Below are positions 15,978 to 24,014 of a stretch of DNA of 43,357 nucleotides, in pieces. The notes under the pieces were generated by a model, which made no database searches, was not told the origin of the DNA, and saw nothing but the letters and a program-made list of their open reading frames with translations. Position 1 is the stretch's first letter. Each line of letters opens with the position of its first letter. Origin of the DNA: Candidatus Sigynarchaeota archaeon (GTDB taxonomy: Archaea > Asgardarchaeota > Lokiarchaeia > Sigynarchaeales > Sigynarchaeaceae); contig JAUQYW010000649.1 of the NCBI GenBank assembly GCA_030587525.1, forward strand, positions 1 through 43,357. The letters are read 5' to 3'. Both the position numbers and the translations under genes were made by a program.

Positions 15978-16784
15978 ATGGATCATTTCTTGACAAAAAT
16001 CATCAAGAGTAACGGGGTTGACCTATCGAAAGACAAATCGGTCCATATTCGGTTCGTTCGCTATTCCAAGGGCATTTTTGATGGACCCGCGTTGAAAATC
16101 ACGCGAAAGGGGAAAAGCATCGCGATCAAGGCATCGCTCGATTATGAAAATATCCTCGGTTTCCTGGTGGCTTCCCTCATGCACGCCGACACCGTGGAGC
16201 TCGAAGGAAACATCACGACATTCGAAGACCCGGCACCGATGATGGAAATCGCGATCCCGGCGGGCAAACAAGGACAAGTCTTGGTCAATGAAAAGAAAGC
16301 AACATGGGTGCTCACTTTTTCGGGCTCGTGGACTAAAACGGAATTGCTGAAGATACACACGGCATTCGATCAACTTCGGGGATACATTTTATTATCGATG
16401 GCATCTGGTGGTGACACCTCAACATCGTTTGAAGTGAAAGACAAGATTCCCCAGCCAAAAAAATCTACGGGTTCAAAAAAAGTTGGAACGGATGAAGAAG
16501 CTGACATGGATAAAATTGCAAAGGCTATAAAATTCTGCACTGCAAAGTTTTCCAATGAACCCACGATCGCAAAGGAGGTTCTTGATGTTCTGGTTCCTGA
16601 TATGAAGCAAGATGCGTCAAATTTCAAAGAGATCGTCATCGAGAACAATTACACGATTTCCGATATCTCGATCCCTGCTAATGCGAAGGATAAACGGCTC
16701 GAGGCTATTAGGAAAGGCATCCTCTCCCGTAAGGTTGCGATCGATGGAAAGGCAAGGGAACAGACCTATCCATTCATGGTGTGA
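15978..16784 (+). CDS. Two-part protein of unknown function
   Basis: About 268 residues from the ATG at 15978 (GTG 15969 is the alternative). I do not recognise it. The first ~145 residues alternate short strands and helices (SVHIRFVRYSKGIFDGPALK, then ASLDYENILGFLVASLMHAD) and look like one globular alpha/beta domain. A Lys/Ser/Pro linker (about 150-180) leads to a C-terminal helical part (IAKAIKFCTAKFSNEPTIAK, ending SRKVAIDGKAREQTYPFMV). There is one Cys, no signal and no membrane helix. It follows nreA after a T-run and converges with the zinc-ribbon gene. Confidence 0.72.
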   Translation: MDHFLTKIIKSNGVDLSKDKSVHIRFVRYSKGIFDGPALKITRKGKSIAIKASLDYENILGFLVASLMHADTVELEGNITTFEDPAPMMEIAIPAGKQGQVLVNEKKATWVLTFSGSWTKTELLKIHTAFDQLRGYILLSMASGGDTSTSFEVKDKIPQPKKSTGSKKVGTDEEADMDKIAKAIKFCTAKFSNEPTIAKEVLDVLVPDMKQDASNFKEIVIENNYTISDISIPANAKDKRLEAIRKGILSRKVAIDGKAREQTYPFMV

Positions 16785-16834
16785 TGCATTGTTTACTGCG
16801 GGAGCTCGATGAGCGCGGGAACTTCCTCTTGATT

Positions 16835-17197
16835 TTACTTCAACACCTTCATTTGTCCACCGCATTTCTTGCATAGGAGCTGATATTGCTTGAGCTCCCC
16901 CGGCACTTTCAGCTGGCGCTTGAACTTGCAGCTCGGGCATGCAAGATTATACGTGTTCAAGCCCATAGCTTTTAACACGGATTCCTGCTTCGGTTTAGCT
17001 GTAATTTCTTCGGTTGCCGAGTCGTCCGCCTCGTCGAGTGGTTCCTCGACGACGGCTTTCTCCCTTGGTGCCAGTTTTTTTGGCGCTGGTGGCTTTGCTT
17101 TTTTCACCAGCGGTTCCTTCGATGGTTTTTTCTCCGGTTTCTTTGGCTCGTCCTTGCGTCCATCCTTTTTTTTCTGGTCCTTCGACCACTCGTCCAA
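16835..17197 (-). CDS. Small protein with charged disordered N-terminus and C-terminal zinc ribbon
   Basis: About 120 residues. The first ~75 are almost only Lys, Glu, Pro, Asp and Ala and must be disordered. The last ~40 form a zinc ribbon with CPSC and CKKC pairs (YNLACPSCKFKRQLKVPG, then LLCKKCGGQMKVLK). The start is unclear: no ATG precedes the ribbon except one just before it, so I use the TTG at 17197. It lies 26 nt downstream of nrdG on the same strand and may be cotranscribed. Function unknown; nucleic-acid or protein binding is plausible. Confidence 0.6.
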   Translation of the reverse strand: MDEWSKDQKKKDGRKDEPKKPEKKPSKEPLVKKAKPPAPKKLAPREKAVVEEPLDEADDSATEEITAKPKQESVLKAMGLNTYNLACPSCKFKRQLKVPGELKQYQLLCKKCGGQMKVLK

Positions 17198-17223
17198 GCT
17201 CGTCCACGTTCACCCGTATCTGT

Positions 17224-17988
17224 TCAATCGATTATGAAATATCCTTTTTCTTGGCATCGTATCGCCACGGGAATCCCGTATTTTTTTACATTCTGTGCGA
17301 TGATCTGCAATTTATCGAAGATCATTGTTTGATACAATTTCCGGCGATCCTCGCGAACGCCATCGCTCGGTATATATTGCTGGATCACGAAATAACTCTT
17401 GAACTTTCCTGTAAATCCTTTTAACGAGAGATACTCGGCAACGGCCATCACGTCCTCGATCGAGATGACCGGCGGAGCATACACCATGCGAAATTCGACC
17501 CGGCCGCTTTCACGGGATCGCTTGCACAAGAAATCGATGCTCGCCTTTATTTTCTCAAGATCCACCTTTTTTCCAACGACCTTCTCGTAGTATTCGAATG
17601 CACACTTGACGTCCATTGCGATGCGGGTCACGAAGGGCGATACCTCGGCGAGTAGTTTCGGGTTCGTCCCGTTCGTGTCGACGCCGATAACCTTGTACTT
17701 TTCGGACAAGGCTTTCACGAAATGGAGCAAGTTCTGCTGCAATGTCGGTTCCCCGCCGGTGAAGATCACGCCATCGATGAGGAAGTTATCCTCGAGCTTT
17801 TCCAGCAGCTGCGCGATCGACGTCTTCTTCGACTTCGCCGTGAACATGGGAATGAGCGACGAGTTGTGACAAAAACCACAGTCCAGATTGCATCCTTGGA
17901 GGTAGATCATGGCAACCGTGTAACCTGGTTCGTCGACGAGGCTTTGCGACTTCATGCCGGCGATGTACAAAGTTTTATCTTCTTCCAC
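17224..17988 (-). CDS. nrdG: Radical-SAM activating protein of anaerobic ribonucleotide reductase (NrdG type)
   Basis: Would generate the glycyl radical on class III ribonucleotide reductase using a 4Fe-4S cluster and S-adenosylmethionine. The cluster motif CNLDCGFC (C33, C37, C40, the CxxxCxxC form) follows MIYLQGCN. The FTGGEPTLQ block and VDTNGTNP continue the radical-SAM fold. The length of 254 residues and the N-terminus YIAGMKSQSLVDEPGYTVA fit the archaeal NrdG subfamily rather than pyruvate-formate-lyase activase, but related activases cannot be excluded. The start is a GTG at 17988. The reductase gene is not in the window. It is downstream of pcm by 18 nt and should share its transcript. 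Confidence 0.88.
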   Translation of the reverse strand: MEEDKTLYIAGMKSQSLVDEPGYTVAMIYLQGCNLDCGFCHNSSLIPMFTAKSKKTSIAQLLEKLEDNFLIDGVIFTGGEPTLQQNLLHFVKALSEKYKVIGVDTNGTNPKLLAEVSPFVTRIAMDVKCAFEYYEKVVGKKVDLEKIKASIDFLCKRSRESGRVEFRMVYAPPVISIEDVMAVAEYLSLKGFTGKFKSYFVIQQYIPSDGVREDRRKLYQTMIFDKLQIIAQNVKKYGIPVAIRCQEKGYFIID

Positions 17989-18006
17989 GGCTCGTCACCT
18001 GGTGAT

Positions 18007-18678
18007 TCAAACCGAAAAACCATCTTTTCCGACCAGCGGAACGAAGGCGACGCCAGAAATTTCCGTCTGCTTGATGGTTCCCTCGGTCTTGGTGATCTTG
18101 TACAAGGTTTGACACCCATGCATTTCCCCGACAGGAATGAGCATGAGCCCTCCCTCCCCGAGCTGTCCAAGCAATGCTTCCGGAATCCTCGGGGCCGCGG
18201 CCGTAACTAAGATCCGGTCATAAGGGGCTTCTTCTGCATAGCCTAGCGTTCCATCGCCGGTGATGATCGTGACGAGATCCTCGTACCCGAGTTTTTTTAT
18301 CACGTCCTTTGCGCGCTTGGCCAATTCTGCAATCCGCTCGATCGTGTACACGTGGCCCTTCGCGCCCGAGAGACGAAGCATCTCCGCGCAGAGCGCTGCT
18401 TGGTAGCCGGACCCAGTTCCGATTTCGAGGATCTTAGTGGTTTTTCCTTGTTGAAATTCTAGCGACGTGGAATACATACCGTACATGTGCGGTGCAGAAA
18501 TGGTCTGGCCGAGGCCGATGGACAGCGGCCGGTCCTCATAAGCACTAACCTTCACGTCGTCGGGAACGAAATCTTCCCGCGGAAGCCTCTCCATCGCTTC
18601 GCGCACGATCTTGTTGATATACCCCGATCGTTCGAGTCGATCCAGCAATTGCATTTTTTGTTCCTTGAAATCTATCAT
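18007..18678 (-). CDS. pcm: Protein-L-isoaspartate O-methyltransferase
   Basis: Repairs isoaspartyl damage in proteins by SAM-dependent methylation. 223 residues from the ATG at 18678; the frame is open 17 codons further up but family alignments start near MIDFKEQKMQLLDRL. Visible: YEDRPLSIGLGQTISAPHM (family signature), LEIGTGSGYQAALCAEML (SAM motif I), and VTAAAPRIPEALLGQLGEGG with the following PVG block. The protein has the normal length. It is first in a run with nrdG and the small zinc-ribbon gene, and diverges from the pfkB gene across a spacer with three ATCTCT/AGAGAT half-sites. Confidence 0.96.
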   Translation of the reverse strand: MIDFKEQKMQLLDRLERSGYINKIVREAMERLPREDFVPDDVKVSAYEDRPLSIGLGQTISAPHMYGMYSTSLEFQQGKTTKILEIGTGSGYQAALCAEMLRLSGAKGHVYTIERIAELAKRAKDVIKKLGYEDLVTIITGDGTLGYAEEAPYDRILVTAAAPRIPEALLGQLGEGGLMLIPVGEMHGCQTLYKITKTEGTIKQTEISGVAFVPLVGKDGFSV

Positions 18679-18733
18679 GGTACCTGTCCCGCGAGCGTGG
18701 TGGCGAATCCGGTGGAAAAGCTTAAACATTATT

Positions 18734-18764
18734 ATCTCTCTATATCGTAGAGATTAATATCTCT
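18734..18764. promoter_or_regulatory. Three 6-bp half-sites in the pcm-pfkB divergent promoter
   Basis: ATCTCT (18734-18739), AGAGAT (18749-18754) and ATCTCT (18759-18764) form two alternating inverted repeats with 9-bp and 4-bp spacers. They sit between two genes that diverge and overlap the AT-rich part of the spacer. This is the classic build of an operator for a dimeric regulator. No regulator is identified. Confidence 0.45.
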
Positions 18765-18786
18765 AGCGCATAACAAGGGAAAAACA

Positions 18787-19719
18787 ATGCCAGCAAAACC
18801 TCAGATCATCGGCTTGGGCGAAATTGCTCTGGATTGGGTCGATCAGATCCCTCACTTTCCATCACCTGATGAAAAAATCGATGCGATTAGCCAGACCTTT
18901 TTCACGGGTGGTGTCACGGCAAACTTCTTGGCGGGTGCATCGAAACTCGGCGCTTCGACAGGATTTCTCGGCGCGGTCGGGAGCGACGAATATGGCACGC
19001 TCCTCCTCGATGGCTTGAAAAAAGCAGAGATCGATGCTTCGCACGTCGTGAGGAAAGACAAGTCTGCCGTGAATTTCATCATGGTGGCAAAGGATAGCGG
19101 CGAGAAGATAATTATTCAATCTCCCTACATGCAAACGACGAAGCTGGAAGTCAATGAAATCAACGAGGAATATTTCTCCTCCAACTGTAAATCCTTGCAC
19201 ACGACGGCAATTCACACAGACCTCGCCCTCCATTGTATCGAAATCGCCAAGCGCAAAAAAATCACAGTGTCCCTCGATCTTGAAAAACAGATAGCAATTC
19301 GTGGCCTGAAGGTTTTGAAACCCATCATCCAGAACGTGGACATCCTCCTTCCCAACAAGGAGGGCGCCAAGACGTTAACCGGGGAGACTGATATAAAGCA
19401 AGCGGCAAAAAAGTTTCTTGAATGGGGGCCGAAGGTTATAATTATGACGCTCGGTGGCGATGGCTGCCTCGTGACAACGAGCACCATGCAAGAACGCATC
19501 CCGGCTTACAAGGTGAAGGTTATCGACACGACCGGGGCGGGAGACGCGTTCTGTGCATCTTTCATCGTCGCTCACGTTATCAAGGGGATGGATGTCAAGG
19601 CCGCGGCGCTTTTTGCCAATGCCGTGGCCGCTATAAAGGTTCAAAACCTTGGTGCGACGAGCGGGCTTCCCACGTGGGAACAAGCGGCCGCATTTCAAGC
19701 AAAAAACAAAATTAAGTGA
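18787..19719 (+). CDS. PfkB-family carbohydrate or nucleoside kinase
   Basis: Phosphorylates a sugar or nucleoside with ATP. The N-terminal block IIGLGEIALDWVDQIPHFP, the TGGVTANFLAGASKLGAS segment (PfkB signature 1 region), and DTTGAGDAFCASFIVAHV (PfkB signature 2 with the catalytic Asp) are clear. The 310-residue length is normal. The substrate cannot be read: ribokinase, adenosine kinase and ADP-dependent sugar kinases of this fold look alike. AAGGG lies a few bases before the ATG. The gene diverges from pcm and is followed by mat. Confidence 0.93.
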   Translation: MPAKPQIIGLGEIALDWVDQIPHFPSPDEKIDAISQTFFTGGVTANFLAGASKLGASTGFLGAVGSDEYGTLLLDGLKKAEIDASHVVRKDKSAVNFIMVAKDSGEKIIIQSPYMQTTKLEVNEINEEYFSSNCKSLHTTAIHTDLALHCIEIAKRKKITVSLDLEKQIAIRGLKVLKPIIQNVDILLPNKEGAKTLTGETDIKQAAKKFLEWGPKVIIMTLGGDGCLVTTSTMQERIPAYKVKVIDTTGAGDAFCASFIVAHVIKGMDVKAAALFANAVAAIKVQNLGATSGLPTWEQAAAFQAKNKIK

Positions 19720-19823
19720 ACTTCTACCAAATCTTATTAAGATTTCTCCAACGGGCAAGATTTTTATTGGTTTAAAGACTCCGTGGATCATCAAATCAAT
19801 TCAATTTTTGCTGGTCATTTGTT

Positions 19824-21047
19824 ATGGTTCTGAAAGTCACAAAGAGCACAGCACCTCCTATCGAAAAATCGGAAAGCCCCGAAATGGTCGAGCGCAAGGG
19901 AAAGGGACACCCCGATTCCGTGGCCGATGAATGCGCCGAGGCCATATCGAGAGCATTGTCAAAGTACTACCTCGAAAACTTTGGCCAGGTCTACCATCAC
20001 AACGTTGACAAGTTTGCCGTCATTGGTGGCATAGCGAAGCCGAAGTTCGGTGGCGGAGACATCATCGAGCTCCAGAAGCTGCTCGCGATTGGCCGGGCGA
20101 CCGATCAAGTCATGATCGATGGCAAGATTTCCTTCATTCCCATCGGGACGATCGTCGTGACCACGGTCCGGGATGTTATCAAGAAGACATTCAAGAATCT
20201 CAATCCTGACACGCAATGCATCATCGATCACGTGCTCAGGCCGGGTTCCTTGGACCTCGTTGGCGTTTTCAACGCGGCCGAAACCGTGCCCCTTGCAAAC
20301 GACACGAGCTTCGGTGTGGGATTCGCGCCATATTCGGACGCAGAAAAGATCACGCTGGAAGCCGAGTTGCTCCTGAACAACGACAAGTTCAAGAAGAAAT
20401 GCCCTGCGTCCGGCGAAGACATCAAGGTCATGACCCACCGGGTTGGAAAGGAGATCAACGTGACCGTCTGCAATGCTATGGTCTCGAAATATTGCCCGGA
20501 CAAGAGTGCTTACGTCAATGCACGGAACGAAGTCAAGAGCGCCGTCGAGGAGTTGGCAGCGAAGCTCATCCCTAACAAGACCGTGAAGGTCAGCGTGAAC
20601 ACGGGCGACATCGACGAGAACAACGTGTTTTTCCTCACGATCACCGGCACCTCTGCAGAAAATGGTGACGATGGTGTCGTCGGTCGCGGCAACCGGGCAT
20701 CCGGGCTCATCACGCCGACGAACGGCCGCCCCCAGACCCTCGAAGCTGCCGCTGGCAAGAACCCGATCAACCACGTGGGCAAGATCTACTCGATCATGAG
20801 CAACGAGATCGCGAACAAGATCGTCGATGCTGCCAAGGGCGATGCGATTGAGGTCTACGTTCGCCTCTTGAGCCAGATTGGCCATCCTATCAACGATCCA
20901 TGGCTTGGTGACATCGAGATAAAGCCCGCACCGAACGCTGATTTCAAGAAACTCGAGAAATTGGCGAAGGAAACGGCCCAAGCAACGCTGGACGATTGGA
21001 TGGGCATCCGAAAAAAGATCATGGAAGGCAAAGCCCGGATCTGGTAA
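19824..21047 (+). CDS. mat: Archaeal-type S-adenosylmethionine synthase
   Basis: Makes S-adenosylmethionine from methionine and ATP. The sequence matches the archaeal MAT family, which is very divergent from bacterial MetK: MVERKGKGHPDSVADECAEA, VDKFAVIGGIAKPKFGGGDI, FAPYSDAEKITLEAE, then GDDGVVGRGNRASGLITPTN near the C-terminal third. The 407-residue length is typical. Its product feeds the radical-SAM and methyltransferase enzymes in this window (NrdG, Elp3, Pcm, fibrillarin), although this is metabolic context and not an operon link. A seven-T run follows the stop. Confidence 0.97.
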   Translation: MVLKVTKSTAPPIEKSESPEMVERKGKGHPDSVADECAEAISRALSKYYLENFGQVYHHNVDKFAVIGGIAKPKFGGGDIIELQKLLAIGRATDQVMIDGKISFIPIGTIVVTTVRDVIKKTFKNLNPDTQCIIDHVLRPGSLDLVGVFNAAETVPLANDTSFGVGFAPYSDAEKITLEAELLLNNDKFKKKCPASGEDIKVMTHRVGKEINVTVCNAMVSKYCPDKSAYVNARNEVKSAVEELAAKLIPNKTVKVSVNTGDIDENNVFFLTITGTSAENGDDGVVGRGNRASGLITPTNGRPQTLEAAAGKNPINHVGKIYSIMSNEIANKIVDAAKGDAIEVYVRLLSQIGHPINDPWLGDIEIKPAPNADFKKLEKLAKETAQATLDDWMGIRKKIMEGKARIW

Positions 21048-21054
21048 ACTCCCC

Positions 21055-21061
21055 TTTTTTT
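21055..21061 (+). terminator. Oligo-T terminator after mat
   Basis: Seven T begin 7 nt after the mat stop codon inside a pyrimidine-rich tract. Confidence 0.45.
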
Positions 21062-21141
21062 CCTCCCCATTTCTTGTACCAAAAATTTAATATTAATTCT
21101 CGCGTTCGTGTTGGTTAGTCATCTGACTCTGGTGCAACGAC

Positions 21142-21321
21142 ATGTTTGCTCTGTATGGATGGTTGTTATTCATCGTCGCGGGTATATTCTTAACGCTCCT
21201 CATTTTACACGTTGAATCGGAGAAAAAATTGTCCTACAAATTCACGATCATCGCCGTGATAATCGCATCCTTCTGCATCGGATACGGTGTGCATTTCTTG
21301 CTGCTCGAGGTTGGTTATTGA
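21142..21321 (+). CDS. 59-residue two-helix membrane protein
   Basis: ATG 21142 to TGA 21319-21321. The sequence has two hydrophobic helices (LYGWLLFIVAGIFLTLLILH and FTIIAVIIASFCIGYGVHFL) joined by a short charged loop (VESEKKLSYK). The clean pattern of two helices plus a polar turn is hard to get by chance, so I take it as a real small gene. It has no recognisable family. It sits alone between mat and the RPA gene on the same strand. Confidence 0.55.
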   Translation: MFALYGWLLFIVAGIFLTLLILHVESEKKLSYKFTIIAVIIASFCIGYGVHFLLLEVGY

Positions 21322-21486
21322 GCAAATCTGCTCGTGACAAGGAAAATCGTTTCCAATTAGTTTTAGAAATTCTTGGGTCTTGCTCGTTTTATAATCCGTC
21401 CTGGATTACTATCATGTTAATACATGCGGATCTATTAAAAACGGCGGGCATACAAGGTATTAGCGCGTGACAAAAGGGTATTAAAC

Positions 21487-24012
21487 GTGAGCCAAAATAT
21501 TTCAATTGAAGAAGTCGTACGGGCCATTGTTTCGCAGACTGGACTCTCCCGAGAAGATGTAATGAACCGGATTAATACAGCGATAGCGAGTTACAACAGT
21601 TTGTTGACTCCGGTAGGCGCGGCGTTGATCATCGCGGAAAAACTGAAAGTGAAGGTTAACATGAATCCCGTGGAACCCTCGTCGCAAGAAGAGGCTGAAG
21701 GGACCTCCAGTGTCAAGATCAAGGATTTGATCGATGGTATGAAAAACATCGTCGTGTTCGGCAGGGTTGCAGCGATCAATCCCGTGCGAGAATTCACGAG
21801 ACAAGACGGCCGAAAAGGCGCGGTTTCATCGATGGTCATCAAGGATGCTACCGGATCGATCCGGGTATCATTGTGGGACCAGAAAGCCACGCTGCTCGAA
21901 TCGTCGATTACCATTGGAATGATCGTCGGGATTTATAATGCCTACACGAAAATTGGCAGAGAAGCCAAGCTCGAGATGCACATCGACAACCGTGGCACCA
22001 TTAAACCAAAACCAGACGATGTCGATGCCAAGCAGTTCCCCGATGTGCCTTCCGGGTCTACAACGCCTGCGACAATGAAGGATATCACCGAGAATTCTGG
22101 TTTCTGCAATTTCACGGCGAAGGTGCTCGAAAAAGTGCCCCCGAAGACCTTTCAAAAGAAGGATGGAACTGAAGGCAGCGTGGCACGTGTTAGGGTTGGT
22201 GACGATTCAGGTACGTATTTCGTCATCTTTTGGGCTGACCGGATGAAAGACTATGAGGACTTGAAAATGGACGATGTTTACGAGTTCAATGGTCTTGCCG
22301 TGAAAAAAAGCCAGTTTGCGAATGCTCTGGAATTTCACGTGAACCGTGTCTCGAAGATAAAAAAATCCACAAAGAAACTTGACGTAAAATACACTCCATC
22401 CGCTCAATCTGCTGCTCCCGGTGCAAAAACTCAAGCCGTGAGCGCAAAAATCAAGGATATTCCCCCGGATACGGGTTTCTGCACCTTTACGGCAAAGGTC
22501 ATCGAGAAATTACCCCCAAGAGCGTTCCAAAAGAAGGATGGGACGGCAGGTAGCGTTGCAAGAGTAAAGGTTGGTGATGAGTCCGCCGGCGGATTCATCG
22601 TTTTCTGGGCAGATCGCATGAAGGATTACGAGGATTTACAAGTTGGGGAAATTTACGAGTTCAACAACCTTGCCGTGAAAAAAAGCCAGGTCGAGAATGG
22701 TCTGGAGTTCCACGTGAACCGAGGATCGAAGATCGCGAAATCAAACGAAGCACTTCAAGTCGTCATCGCTGAAGTTCCCCTTCCTGCTGGTGATGCGACG
22801 CCGAAAGCAACGATCGAGATCTTGCATGAAATCCCGCAAAATGCTTTTTCCATCAATGTCAAGGCAAAAATCGCGATGAAGTTTGATGCCAAATCATTCA
22901 ACAAGAACGGGAAAGAAGGCAAAGTTGCTCGCGTGAATATCGTCGATAAAGAACAGCAATCCATGACAGTCGTGTTCTGGACAGAACGTATGAAGGATTT
23001 TGATGCGTTGAACGTCGGTGACGTCGTGGAAATCAAGGATGTGAGCGCCAAGCTGAACCGGGACAAGGTCGAGTTGACGATCAAGAGCACGTCGACGATC
23101 ACCACGGTAGGAAAAGAAGCCGTCCAGGCAGTGAAGCTCAAGATCGGTGACATCAAAGAGAACCAAGCCGGGATATCATTCGAAGGCCGCATCAAGAACG
23201 TTGAAGAGGAACGCCAGGTCAAGTTGAAGGATGGAACCCAAGCGAACCTCGTCAATTTCGTCGTGGGTGATGAAACCGGGTCGATCTCGGTCGTGGCATG
23301 GCGAGAACTCGCCGACGAGGTCAAGAAGTTGAAACCTGGCGATCCAATCATGATAGAGAACGTGAACACAGGCACCAACAAATTCCAAGGAACCATAGAA
23401 GCCCGCCTGGTGAAATCGTCAAAGATTGCGAAACTGAAAAAAACATCCTTGCCCGCTCTGGATGCCTTGCCCGAGGATAATATCGTTTCCCGCGCTTCGA
23501 ATGGTGGTCAATCGGGCCCGGGGCCTAGAATCACGCTTGACAAGATCGAGGATAACATGCGGGGTGACGTGCTTGCCCGCATCACCCACCTCCCGAAATT
23601 CATCAACCATTACATGGCTTGCCCTGACTGCAGGAAAAAGGTGACCGAACAAGGCGGGGTTTTCTCGTGCGCTATTCACGGCAAGGTGAAACAGCCGTCT
23701 GCAAGGCTCATCGCTCGGCTCACGGTGGATGATGGGATGGGGAGCATCAACGTTTCGATGATCGGGGACAGCGTGGTCGATCTCTTCGGCATCACGGAAC
23801 AAGAAAAAGAGAAGCTGGCCAAACAACAACAAGATGATGAAATCATGAATGCCGTGAGCAACCGGATTCTCTTGAAATCGTATATTTTCCGCGGGAGGAT
23901 TAAATATAACGAGTACCGCCAGGAATTCGAGATCGTCGCTGACAGGGTAATCGAAGCGGACTTGAACAAGGAAATAAAAACGGAAGTTGACGAGATCGAG
24001 TCCGCTTCCTGA
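21487..24012 (+). CDS. RPA-like single-stranded DNA-binding protein with six OB folds and a zinc motif
   Basis: Binds single-stranded DNA in replication, repair and recombination. 841 residues: a helical N-terminal part (1-70), then OB folds at about 75-172, 195-293, 318-417, 440-540, 550-650 and 680-825. The last one holds a zinc motif CPDC...CAIH (C712, C715, C728, H731). OB folds two and three are near copies (TGFCTFTAKV, FQKKDGT, GSVARV, FWADRMKDYEDL, YEFN-LAVKKSQ, LEFHVNR), so a tandem duplication happened fairly recently. The start is a GTG at 21487. Euryarchaeal RPA1 proteins have one to four OB folds, so six is long. It may bind alone or with small RPA partners not found here. Confidence 0.93.
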   Translation: MSQNISIEEVVRAIVSQTGLSREDVMNRINTAIASYNSLLTPVGAALIIAEKLKVKVNMNPVEPSSQEEAEGTSSVKIKDLIDGMKNIVVFGRVAAINPVREFTRQDGRKGAVSSMVIKDATGSIRVSLWDQKATLLESSITIGMIVGIYNAYTKIGREAKLEMHIDNRGTIKPKPDDVDAKQFPDVPSGSTTPATMKDITENSGFCNFTAKVLEKVPPKTFQKKDGTEGSVARVRVGDDSGTYFVIFWADRMKDYEDLKMDDVYEFNGLAVKKSQFANALEFHVNRVSKIKKSTKKLDVKYTPSAQSAAPGAKTQAVSAKIKDIPPDTGFCTFTAKVIEKLPPRAFQKKDGTAGSVARVKVGDESAGGFIVFWADRMKDYEDLQVGEIYEFNNLAVKKSQVENGLEFHVNRGSKIAKSNEALQVVIAEVPLPAGDATPKATIEILHEIPQNAFSINVKAKIAMKFDAKSFNKNGKEGKVARVNIVDKEQQSMTVVFWTERMKDFDALNVGDVVEIKDVSAKLNRDKVELTIKSTSTITTVGKEAVQAVKLKIGDIKENQAGISFEGRIKNVEEERQVKLKDGTQANLVNFVVGDETGSISVVAWRELADEVKKLKPGDPIMIENVNTGTNKFQGTIEARLVKSSKIAKLKKTSLPALDALPEDNIVSRASNGGQSGPGPRITLDKIEDNMRGDVLARITHLPKFINHYMACPDCRKKVTEQGGVFSCAIHGKVKQPSARLIARLTVDDGMGSINVSMIGDSVVDLFGITEQEKEKLAKQQQDDEIMNAVSNRILLKSYIFRGRIKYNEYRQEFEIVADRVIEADLNKEIKTEVDEIESAS
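22069..22737. repeat. Tandem duplicated OB-fold segment within the RPA gene
   Basis: The stretches coding for residues about 195-293 and 318-417 of the RPA protein share long identical segments at both protein and DNA level, for example the region encoding ADRMKDYEDL. The linkers between them are unrelated. This points to an internal gene duplication of one OB fold. Confidence 0.75.
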
Positions 24013-24014
24013 TT

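Noticed and set aside
19959..20981. A 340-codon open frame on the minus strand
   Set aside because: It is antisense to mat and has no protein-like segments; the mat motifs are continuous on the plus strand.
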